Shown here: positions 1-5,578 of the stretch, in pieces | Layout of the letters: the number at the start of each line of letters is the position of its first letter | Position numbering within the stretch: the stretch's first letter is position 1 | Assembly: GCA_027620395.1 (NCBI GenBank) | Contig: JAQBZY010000125.1 | Coordinates: forward strand, 1 to 5,671 | From: Pseudomonadota bacterium | GTDB taxonomy: Bacteria; Pseudomonadota; Alphaproteobacteria; Rhodospirillales; Casp-alpha2 | Direction of reading: 5' to 3' | DNA length: 5,671 nt | The notes under the pieces: model-generated | What the model saw: only the letters and a program-made list of their open reading frames with translations | The model's database searches: none | Told to the model about the DNA's origin: nothing | Position numbers and translations under genes: made by a program

Positions 1-36
1 CGGCAGGCGTCTGATACGGTAAAAATCGCTACTCAT
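1..36 (-). CDS. N-terminal fragment of a class I/II PLP-dependent aminotransferase (runs off the left edge)
   Basis: Reading leftwards from an ATG at 36, the twelve visible codons give MSSDFYRIRRLP. This closely matches, from memory, the start of a conserved alphaproteobacterial fold-type I aminotransferase usually annotated as alanine or LL-diaminopimelate aminotransferase, where an 'FxRIRRLPPYVF' opening precedes the cofactor domain. Such enzymes are cytosolic and transfer amino groups between amino acids and 2-oxo acids using pyridoxal phosphate. No catalytic residue lies inside the window, so the substrate cannot be judged. The ribosome-binding site is weak: only a GGAATGAAG-like purine stretch lies upstream. 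The gene is co-directional with the OmpA lipoprotein, 140 bases downstream of its stop, and could be read from the same transcript or from its own promoter in that gap. The family call rests on twelve residues only. Confidence 0.6.
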   Translation of the reverse strand, partial: MSSDFYRIRRLP

Positions 37-176
37 GGTGCGCACTTCATTCCAGAAAGAACCCCGCGAGACAAGCCGGAATTCAAGGCACTATTGTGGC
101 AGCGACTATTTAATGTACTCGCACCGTCACGGCCCGGTTCGCGACACCCGCACCGAAACCGAACGCCGCTAGGCCA

Positions 177-1367
177 TCAATTGGAGAGATAAATCTCCGC
201 CCGGCGGTTGCCGGCCTCGCCAGACGGCATCACCTCGAAATACTGCGGGCTGTTGTCGCCAACCGCCGCCACCAGGATGTTCTGGGCCGGCACGCCGAGC
301 TTCTTCAACTCGGCTGCAATCTGGTTGGCGCGCTGCACCGAGACCTCGAAGTTGGCCATCTTGTGTTTGACCGGGTCCATGTTGCGGGTCCGGAGGCTGG
401 CGTGACCAACGATCCGAACATTGCCCTGATTCTGCTTTTGCAACCGAGTGACATCGGTCAGAATTTTTCGTTCCCGGGCTCCCAGGTTGGCGGAACCGTT
501 GCCAAATAGAATGGTCGCGACCTTGGTCGCGCCGTTTGGCAATGGCAGTGCGCCCTGATTGGAGACGCTGGACTGCTGCATTGCCGCTGAATACACCGGT
601 GCACCGCCATAGGCAGCGCCCAAACGCGGCAATTCGAGCATCGCGGTTTCGACACCGCCAGACGACACCACCACCGTCTGCCCCTGGCCATCGGCGCCCG
701 GCTGCAATTCACTTGCAAGCAGCGATCCCTGATCGGCGGCGCGGGCTCGAATTTCGGCCAATTGGCGGGCGAGCCGGCCCTGCATTTCCTTGTCGACGAC
801 ATAGGCCGCCCCATCCGAGCCGACCGGCCCGGCGGCGCTGACCGTTGTCGTCGTCCCCACCGGTGCCATCGCCGGCGCCATAGCGGTTGCGACCGGCGCC
901 CTCGGCATCGACGGCGGTGCCGGTTGCTGCGGCGCCTGGGCCGTCATGCCGGCCGGCGCGGCCGGCGGTTTCTGCGCAATCAACGAGGTTTCAGCCTGCC
1001 CCTGGCGCTGGATCGAGGGGGCGTATTGCGGCCGGTTCGGATCGGCGCTCAAACCGCGGTTGATGGCGTCACGTTTCGCGGCCTGTTGGTCGACCGAGGC
1101 GAGATTGGGGGTTTTGCCATCGGCGCCGGGCGCCGGTGCGCCACGGTTCTTCTGCAGATCGTTCTTGGCCTCGGCGGCCGGCACGGGTTTCTTGGAATCC
1201 TCGCCGGTCAGTAGATCGGTCGTCGAGCGGTACCACTCGGCCGGATTGAGCGCATCCGGAACCTTCGAACAGGCATCGAGCGCCAGAACGCATCCCATGA
1301 CCGCAATCAAGCGCACGGCGCCGATGACGGTCCTCGACCTGATCACTGAAACTTGCATCAGCCGCAT
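177..1367 (-). CDS. OmpA-family outer-membrane lipoprotein with a C-terminal peptidoglycan-association-like domain
   Basis: This 396-residue protein is probably anchored in the outer membrane, with its C-terminal domain facing the periplasm and peptidoglycan. The open frame extends back to 1445, but the ATG at 1367 is preferred: it has a GAGGT Shine-Dalgarno sequence with a 7-base spacer and leads straight into a lipoprotein signal. That signal is a basic N-terminus, a hydrophobic stretch (about residues 14-31) and an LDAC lipobox with Cys33 as the lipidated residue; Ser at +2 fits outer-membrane sorting. Residues about 60-190 are a low-complexity Ala/Pro/Gln-rich linker. The OmpA-like domain spans roughly 280-396 and includes 'VQRANQIAAEL' with Arg346, and 'NRRAEI' near the end (387-392). 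The usual 'GHTD' motif reads GHAS (321-324), so the aspartate that normally binds diaminopimelate is absent, and the following loop is longer than usual. I recall similar GHAS proteins in Rhodospirillales, so this is probably a lineage subfamily. It is transcribed divergently from phaC. The family is clear; the cellular role is not. Confidence 0.87.
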   Translation of the reverse strand: MRLMQVSVIRSRTVIGAVRLIAVMGCVLALDACSKVPDALNPAEWYRSTTDLLTGEDSKKPVPAAEAKNDLQKNRGAPAPGADGKTPNLASVDQQAAKRDAINRGLSADPNRPQYAPSIQRQGQAETSLIAQKPPAAPAGMTAQAPQQPAPPSMPRAPVATAMAPAMAPVGTTTTVSAAGPVGSDGAAYVVDKEMQGRLARQLAEIRARAADQGSLLASELQPGADGQGQTVVVSSGGVETAMLELPRLGAAYGGAPVYSAAMQQSSVSNQGALPLPNGATKVATILFGNGSANLGARERKILTDVTRLQKQNQGNVRIVGHASLRTRNMDPVKHKMANFEVSVQRANQIAAELKKLGVPAQNILVAAVGDNSPQYFEVMPSGEAGNRRAEIYLSN

Positions 1368-1374
1368 TTCCCCT

Positions 1375-1379
1375 ACCTC
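1375..1379 (-). promoter_or_regulatory. Ribosome-binding site that fixes the OmpA lipoprotein start
   Basis: On the minus strand GAGGT is followed by the 7-base spacer AGGGGAA and then the ATG at 1367. This supports starting 26 codons downstream of the first in-frame ATG. The upstream extension would also place a charged, non-hydrophobic stretch ahead of the lipoprotein signal, which would spoil it. Confidence 0.7.
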
Positions 1380-1492
1380 GTTTCGCCCGGTCTTTCGTGA
1401 ACCGGATTTTATTGAACTCGGCGGCCTATGACCCAGCGCCGCCACGATATAGATACACTATTTATTCGAGGAATTACATTGCCCCAAAAGAG

Positions 1493-1504
1493 TTAAACGT
1501 TTAA
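1493..1504. repeat. Perfect 12-base palindrome, candidate operator
   Basis: TTAAACGTTTAA is fully self-complementary over 12 bases; the symmetry stops at the flanking G and A. It sits in the AT-rich part of the divergent spacer, 126 bases from the lipoprotein start and 131 bases from the phaC start, so it could serve either promoter. No regulator is assigned. A 12-base palindrome in AT-rich DNA can also occur by chance. Confidence 0.35.
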
Positions 1505-1518
1505 ATACGGCCACCAAT

Positions 1519-1534
1519 TTGCTGCAATGCACAA
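1519..1534. promoter_or_regulatory. TGC-rich semi-palindrome upstream of phaC, possible PhaR-like site
   Basis: The bases read TTGCTGCAATGCACAA. They contain the exact palindrome TGCA-A-TGCA (1523-1531), and CTGC-AAT-GCAC (1522-1532) is one base away from CTGC-N3-GCAG. From memory, TGC-rich sites of that form are bound by PhaR, the PHA-responsive repressor, in Paracoccus and Rhodobacter. The position, about 100 bases upstream of the phaC start, is sensible. No phaR gene is in the window, so the assignment is an inference from motif likeness and context. Confidence 0.35.
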
Positions 1535-1621
1535 TCCGATGTAAAATCAGCCAAGCGTTTTGACTGGCCGCCAATTCCGACCGATTGACTAACACGGTTT
1601 GCAGCGATTTCAAAGGTTTCT

Positions 1622-1627
1622 AGGGGA
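1622..1627 (+). promoter_or_regulatory. Ribosome-binding site of phaC
   Basis: AGGGGA lies 8 bases before the ATG at 1636, a good spacing. It supports this start, which also gives a protein of the length expected for a class I PHA synthase. Confidence 0.7.
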
Positions 1628-1635
1628 CACCGAAT

Positions 1636-3441
1636 ATGGCAGCGCGACAAGATCAAGGATCAAAACCCGCCGACGAGGCACAGATTTCGGACACCATGGC
1701 CGATATCGCCGAGCGGTCGCAGCGCATTGTTCAGGATTTCCTGGCCCGGCAGCCCGGAACGCAGAGCGGCAACATGGGCATGCAGGACCCAATGAACGTC
1801 GGTAATGCGTTCCTCGAGATGACCACCAAGATGATGACCCAGCCGCACAAGCTGGTCGAAGCCAACATGTCATTGTGGCAGGACTACATGAAACTATGGC
1901 AGAACACCGCCAGCCGAATGATGGGGCAGGCGGCCGAGCCCGTGGCCGAGCCCGCCGGCGACGACCGCCGGTTCAAGAACGAGGCCTGGGAGGGCGACGT
2001 TTTCGACTTCATCAAGCAATCGTATCTGCTGACCTCCAATTGGATTCAATCGACGGTCCACGACGTCGAGGGACTGGACCAAAAGACGGCCGCCAAGGTC
2101 GATTTCTTCACCCGCCAGTTCGTTGAGGCTTTGTCGCCGACTAATTTCGTCATGACCAACCCGGAAGTGCTGCGCGCGACCATGGAATCCGGCGGCGAGA
2201 ACTTGGTCAACGGCCTCCGCAACCTGCTCACTGATTTGGAACGCGGCAAGGGCAAGCTGGCCATCAAGATGACCGACTTGGATGCCTTCCAGGTCGGCGT
2301 CAACGTCGCCACATCGCCCGGCAAGGTGGTCTACCGCAACGATCTGATGGAACTGATCCAATATACGCCGAGCACCGAAAAGGTCGCCAAGGCGCCGCTG
2401 TTGATCATTCCGCCATGGATCAACAAGTTCTACATCCTCGATCTTCGCGAGAAGAACTCATTCATCAAATGGACCGTCGATCAGGGACATACGGTATTCG
2501 TGATATCGTGGGTCAACCCGGACCGCGAATTGGCCATGAAGACCTTCGGCGACTATATGCGGGAAGGTCCGCTGGATGCGCTATCGGCGATCGAAAAGGC
2601 GACCGGCGAGAAACAGATCAACGCCATCGGGTACTGCATCGGCGGCACTTTGTTGGCGGCAACGCTTGCCTACATGGCGGTCAAGAAGGACGACCGGATC
2701 AAATCGGCGACGTTCTTCGCGACCATGGTCGATTTCGAGGAAGCCGGCGAGCTTGGCGTATTCATCGACGAAGCCTCGCTGCAAAGCCTCGATGAAAAGA
2801 TGAACGAACGCGGCTATCTCGAGGGCCGCGACATGGCGTCGACGTTCAACATGATGCGCGGCAACGACCTGATCTGGTCGTTCGTGGTCAACAATTACCT
2901 GCTCGGCAAGGATCCGTTCCCGTTCGATCTGCTGTATTGGAACTCAGATTCGACACGGATGCCGGCGGCGATGCATAGCTTCTATCTGCGCAGCATGTAT
3001 CTTGAAAACAAACTGGTCGAACCCGGCGGCATCGAACTCGACGGCGTCAAACTCGATCTCCGGAAAATCAAGGTGCCCTGCTACATCGTCTCGACTCGCG
3101 AAGACCATATTGCTCCCTGGAAGTCAACCTTCGCGGCGACGCAGCTTTACAAGGGACCAATCCGGTTCGTGTTGTCGGCGTCCGGGCACATCGCCGGCAT
3201 CGTCAATCCGCCGGCGGCCAACAAATATTGCTATTGGACTAACGACAAGACCCCGGCCGACCCGATCCAATGGCTGGACGGCGCCGTTCAACACGAAGGC
3301 TCGTGGTGGACGGATTGGAATGCCTGGGCCATGACGCACGCCGGCAAGCAGTTGGTCAAAGCCCGGGTGCCAGGCGTCGGCAAGCTCAAGGCGCTTTGCG
3401 ATGCGCCCGGCACCTACGTCGCGGTGAAAGCGGAAGAATAG
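1636..3441 (+). CDS. phaC: Class I poly(3-hydroxyalkanoate) synthase
   Basis: This 601-residue enzyme polymerises (R)-3-hydroxyacyl-CoA, typically 3-hydroxybutyryl-CoA, into polyester with release of CoA at the surface of intracellular PHA granules. Residues 1 to about 110 form a variable N-terminal region. The conserved PhaC N-terminal domain follows from about 115, then an alpha/beta-hydrolase core from about 250. The lipase-like box is GYCIGG with nucleophile Cys334. The other catalytic residues are Asp490 (in STREDH) and His518 (in SGH); the 28-residue Asp-His spacing equals that of Cupriavidus necator PhaC (Asp480/His508, from memory). PPWINK (259-264) and NDLIW with Trp414 are further family hallmarks. 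The C-terminus ends with the usual 'PG(T/S)YV' motif, so the protein is complete. Length and the absence of a PhaE or PhaR subunit gene beside it indicate class I. The GFA-like gene begins 7 bases after the stop. Precursor-synthesis genes phaA and phaB are not adjacent. Confidence 0.97.
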   Translation: MAARQDQGSKPADEAQISDTMADIAERSQRIVQDFLARQPGTQSGNMGMQDPMNVGNAFLEMTTKMMTQPHKLVEANMSLWQDYMKLWQNTASRMMGQAAEPVAEPAGDDRRFKNEAWEGDVFDFIKQSYLLTSNWIQSTVHDVEGLDQKTAAKVDFFTRQFVEALSPTNFVMTNPEVLRATMESGGENLVNGLRNLLTDLERGKGKLAIKMTDLDAFQVGVNVATSPGKVVYRNDLMELIQYTPSTEKVAKAPLLIIPPWINKFYILDLREKNSFIKWTVDQGHTVFVISWVNPDRELAMKTFGDYMREGPLDALSAIEKATGEKQINAIGYCIGGTLLAATLAYMAVKKDDRIKSATFFATMVDFEEAGELGVFIDEASLQSLDEKMNERGYLEGRDMASTFNMMRGNDLIWSFVVNNYLLGKDPFPFDLLYWNSDSTRMPAAMHSFYLRSMYLENKLVEPGGIELDGVKLDLRKIKVPCYIVSTREDHIAPWKSTFAATQLYKGPIRFVLSASGHIAGIVNPPAANKYCYWTNDKTPADPIQWLDGAVQHEGSWWTDWNAWAMTHAGKQLVKARVPGVGKLKALCDAPGTYVAVKAEE

Positions 3442-3448
3442 GCAACGC

Positions 3449-3916
3449 ATGCCCAGCGAAAAACTCCCACCGGCCCCACCATTTACCGGTGGCTGCGAGT
3501 GCGGTGCTGTTCGTTACCGGGTCTTGAGCACGCCGGCCGTGGTTTATGCCTGTCACTGCACGATTTGTCAGACGCAGTCCGGAAGCGCGTTCGCCATGGC
3601 GATGCGCATCCCATTCGAAAGTTTCGAGATGACCAGAGGAACGATGAAATCGTTCCAGCGGAAAGCCGATAGCGGCCAGACGTTCACCAATTCCTTCTGC
3701 CCCGATTGCGGCACTAGAATTCACCACCGGAGCGAAAAGCGGCCCGATCAGTTGAGCCTCAAACCCGGCACGCTGGACGACACGAGATGGCTTCGCCCGA
3801 CGCATCACGTTTTCCAGCGCAGCGCTCTGCCATGGGTCGTCATCCCGAATGATGCCTTGAGTTTCGAAACCGTGCCCGATGATCCGATCTGGCTATCGGG
3901 CAAGCCTACAACGTGA
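3449..3916 (+). CDS. GFA/CENP-V-type zinc-binding protein
   Basis: This small cytosolic protein of 155 residues belongs to the family named after the glutathione-dependent formaldehyde-activating enzyme Gfa of Paracoccus. All seven conserved cysteines are present in the right pattern: Cys16 and Cys18 (GGCECG), Cys35, Cys37 and Cys40 (CHCTIC), and Cys84 and Cys87 (CPDCG). They build the family's two zinc sites. The 'SGSAFA' segment after the second cluster and 'GTLDD' near residue 107 are also typical. Most members have no proven substrate and the formaldehyde role of the namesake is debated, so no reaction is assigned. The ATG at 3449 lies 7 bases after the phaC stop, with only a weak purine-rich sequence (GGAAG, 3432-3436) upstream. 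This suggests co-transcription with phaC and perhaps translational coupling. A functional tie to PHA metabolism is not shown by the sequence. Confidence 0.9.
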   Translation: MPSEKLPPAPPFTGGCECGAVRYRVLSTPAVVYACHCTICQTQSGSAFAMAMRIPFESFEMTRGTMKSFQRKADSGQTFTNSFCPDCGTRIHHRSEKRPDQLSLKPGTLDDTRWLRPTHHVFQRSALPWVVIPNDALSFETVPDDPIWLSGKPTT

Positions 3917-3937
3917 CGCCGGCGCCGAACGCCAGCC

Positions 3938-3959
3938 TAGGTCATGTACTCATAACCTA
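3938..3959. terminator. Imperfect hairpin in the convergent gap, possible bidirectional terminator
   Basis: TAGGT-C-ATG (3938-3946) can pair with CAT-A-ACCTA (3951-3959), giving eight base pairs, one C/A mismatch and a TACT loop. It fills the 40-base gap between the stops of two convergent genes, and its right arm includes the regulator's stop codon. No T-run follows on either strand, so it is at best a weak intrinsic terminator. Rho-dependent ending is equally possible. Confidence 0.3.
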
Positions 3960-5456
3960 ATCCAAATCGTCGAATATCCGGGCCAGCTTTTTGACCCCGG
4001 TCCGGATATCGCGGGCCTCGATCCCGGCGTAGCCGAGCAGAAGGCCATTGCGGTTGGGCCGGCCCAAAAAGAATCGGCTGAGCGGCGAGATGCTCAAGCC
4101 ACGCGCCGCCGCCAGTTCGGCCACATCGGCGTCCCAGATACTGGCACTGGGTCTGATCTCGGCCACCAGATGCATGCCGGATTCATCTGGCGTCACGTCC
4201 AATGCGCCGGAAAGCTCGGATTTCAAGGCATCGAGGATGACATCCTGACGCTCCGCATAGAGTGTCCGCATCCTCCGGATATGCTGCGCGAAATGACCGC
4301 TTTCGATGAATGCGGCGAGGACCGGCTGTAGCGCGATGGCCGTTTGATCGTCGATCAACGAGCGGACTGCGGCCAGCGGTTCGACCAGTTCCAACGGCAC
4401 CACCAGATAGCCGATCCGAATCGTCGGAAACATCACCTTGGAAAAGGTACCGCAGTAAATCACCCGGCCGTCGCGGTCCAATCCTTGCAGCGCTGATATC
4501 GGCCGCCCACCGTAACGGTACTCGCTGTCGTAGTCGTCCTCGAGGATCCAGGCATCGGTCTGGCGCGCCCATTCGAGAAGCGCCAGCCGTCTGGCCAGGC
4601 TCATGACCGACCCTAACGGATACTGATGCGACGGCGTGACAATGGCCATCCGGGCGTCAGGCGCGATGGCTATCCCGGCGTCGACGTCGATCCCTGCGTC
4701 GTCGACGGCGATCGGGACCATTTCAGCATTGACCGCGGTCAGCACGCCGCGGATGCCGGCATATCCGGGTTCCTCGATCCAGACTTTGTCGCCGGGATTG
4801 AGTAGCGCCCGCGCCGCCAGATCGATCGCCTGCTGTGCGCCGGCGGTGACGATCACTTGCTCGGCCTGGCAGGCCAAGCCCCGGACAGCCCCCAGATAAT
4901 CCGCGATGGCGGCGCGAAGCGGCTTGAATCCGGCGGTGGCGCCGCCGGCGATTAGTTCGAGTGGCGGCCGGCGCCAGAAACCGGCGCAAAGCCGGCTCCA
5001 ATGTGCCCAAGGAAACCGTGCGACTTCGGGAACGCCGGGCCGGAACGCCCACCTGTTCGGATCGATGCGGGTTTTCGGCACCGCGGTTTGCAAGGCCCGT
5101 CCAACATTGGAGAGGCGCGGTTTCCGTGCGTGATCGCCGGACATCGCCCGTTCGCGGCCGGCCCGGGCGGCGAGGTAATCCTCAGGCAACGCGTCGGCGA
5201 CCCGGGTCCCGGAACCGATCCGGCCTTCGGTATAGCCCTCGGCCAGCAGTTGATCGAATGCGGCGAGAACGGTGTTGCGCGATACGCCAAGTTCGTCGGC
5301 GAGCACCCGCGAAGAAGGCAGGCGCCGTCCGGGCACCAATCGCCCGGTCAGGATGGCGCGCCTGATTTGGTCGAAAATCTGCCGATGCATCGGCGTCGCC
5401 GAGGCCTTATCGAGATCGATCGCCAGCAATGGAGATTTATCGGCGGTACGCGGCAT
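3957..5456 (-). CDS. MocR/GabR-family transcriptional regulator (GntR-type HTH fused to an aminotransferase-like PLP domain)
   Basis: This 499-residue DNA-binding protein should sense a ligand through pyridoxal phosphate. Residues about 21-88 are a GntR-type winged helix ('TPMHRQIFDQIRRAI' and 'LPSSRVLADELGVSRNTV', then the GYTEGRIGSGT wing). A linker leads to a fold-type I aminotransferase-like domain from about residue 130 to the end. Family landmarks are 'VTAGAQQAIDL', 'TPSHQYPLGSVM', EDDYDSEY with Asp307 and Tyr309, and GTFSK with Lys340 as the PLP-binding lysine; the Asp-Lys spacing of 33 matches GabR (Asp279/Lys312, from memory). The frame is open back to 5555, but the ATG at 5456 has AAGGA with an 8-base spacer and gives the usual family length. 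The ATG at 5465 is an alternative that would have its ribosome-binding sequence too close. The gene is divergent from a GNAT gene across 122 bases, typical for MocR regulators and their targets. The effector (PLP, an amino acid or an amine) cannot be read from the sequence, so a name such as PdxR or GabR would be unjustified. Confidence 0.95.
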   Translation of the reverse strand: MPRTADKSPLLAIDLDKASATPMHRQIFDQIRRAILTGRLVPGRRLPSSRVLADELGVSRNTVLAAFDQLLAEGYTEGRIGSGTRVADALPEDYLAARAGRERAMSGDHARKPRLSNVGRALQTAVPKTRIDPNRWAFRPGVPEVARFPWAHWSRLCAGFWRRPPLELIAGGATAGFKPLRAAIADYLGAVRGLACQAEQVIVTAGAQQAIDLAARALLNPGDKVWIEEPGYAGIRGVLTAVNAEMVPIAVDDAGIDVDAGIAIAPDARMAIVTPSHQYPLGSVMSLARRLALLEWARQTDAWILEDDYDSEYRYGGRPISALQGLDRDGRVIYCGTFSKVMFPTIRIGYLVVPLELVEPLAAVRSLIDDQTAIALQPVLAAFIESGHFAQHIRRMRTLYAERQDVILDALKSELSGALDVTPDESGMHLVAEIRPSASIWDADVAELAAARGLSISPLSRFFLGRPNRNGLLLGYAGIEARDIRTGVKKLARIFDDLD

Positions 5457-5464
5457 TCCTGGCA

Positions 5465-5469
5465 TCCTT
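5465..5469 (-). promoter_or_regulatory. Ribosome-binding site that decides the MocR regulator start
   Basis: On the minus strand AAGGA precedes the ATG at 5456 with an 8-base spacer. The same sequence directly abuts or overlaps the in-frame ATG at 5465, too close to serve that codon, so 5456 is preferred. The difference is three residues. Confidence 0.55.
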
Positions 5470-5517
5470 GCGCAATTGGTACCGTAGGTTTTATCAATAA
5501 GGCGCTTTTGGAAAGAC

Positions 5518-5537
5518 CATTTAGAATTTACTAAATG
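5518..5537. repeat. Perfect inverted repeat (7-base arms, 6-base spacer), candidate operator
   Basis: CATTTAG (5518-5524) and CTAAATG (5531-5537) are exact reverse complements separated by AATTTA. ATTTA also occurs as a direct repeat at 5519 and 5526, seven bases apart. The element lies about midway between the two divergent start codons and covers a TAGAAT sequence like a -10 hexamer. This is where an autoregulating MocR protein would be expected to bind. Known MocR sites often include direct repeats, so the exact binding geometry is open. Confidence 0.45.
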
Positions 5538-5578
5538 ATCCGGGCGGCCCGTCACGCGGTCGCAATGTGGAGATCGCC

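Larger units (their letters stand above)
1368..1635. promoter_or_regulatory. Divergent control region between the OmpA lipoprotein gene and phaC
   Basis: These 268 bases separate two divergent start codons, so promoters for both genes should lie here. The stretch from about 1447 to 1506 is clearly richer in A+T than the flanking genes. It contains a perfect 12-base palindrome (1493-1504), a TGCA-A-TGCA motif (1523-1531) and two copies of TTGACT (1560 and 1585) that resemble -35 hexamers. I could not pair either TTGACT with a good -10 at 16-18 bases, and no convincing sigma-70 pair was found for the minus-strand gene, so no transcription start is assigned. A 22-codon open frame (1428-1496) has no clear ribosome-binding site and is not called as a gene. 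Confidence 0.6.
5457..5578. promoter_or_regulatory. Divergent control region between the MocR regulator and the GNAT gene
   Basis: These 122 bases hold the promoters of both genes. Features seen are a perfect 7-6-7 inverted repeat (5518-5537), the palindrome TTGCGCAA (5468-5475) overlapping the regulator's ribosome-binding site, and GGTACC (5478-5483). TAGAAT at 5522-5527 resembles a plus-strand -10 hexamer but has no -35 partner at the usual distance. MocR regulators commonly control themselves and the divergent gene from such a region. Confidence 0.6.

Noticed and set aside
135..161. Stem (CGGTTCG with CGAAACCG, one bulged A) downstream of the OmpA lipoprotein stop, as a terminator
   Set aside because: The stem is only seven pairs with a long loop, and no T-run follows in the minus direction.
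1..192. Open plus-strand frame running from the left edge to a TAA at 190-192
   Set aside because: It has no recognisable protein character, and its first 36 bases oppose the well-matched aminotransferase start on the minus strand.
762..1431. Long plus-strand open frames (762-1214 and 946-1431) opposite the OmpA lipoprotein
   Set aside because: Their composition is rich in Arg, Gly and Cys, as expected for the antisense of a GC-rich Ala/Pro/Gln linker, while the minus strand has a clear lipobox and OmpA domain.
1428..1496. 22-codon open frame upstream of phaC, possible leader peptide
   Set aside because: There is no clear ribosome-binding site, no run of regulatory codons and no attenuator-like structure after it.
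1894..2361. 155-codon minus-strand open frame opposite phaC
   Set aside because: It lies wholly inside the strongly supported phaC gene on the other strand and shows no family motif.
3386..3808. 140-codon minus-strand frame opposite the phaC/GFA junction
   Set aside because: It spans two well-supported plus-strand genes and has no recognisable motif.
5001..5534. 177-codon plus-strand frame opposite the start of the MocR regulator
   Set aside because: It is a shadow of the GC-rich antisense strand; the minus strand encodes a textbook winged helix here.
5457..5555. Longer start of the MocR regulator at 5555
   Set aside because: The extra 33 residues do not belong to the family's usual N-terminus, and the extension would overlap the candidate operator; AAGGA supports 5456.
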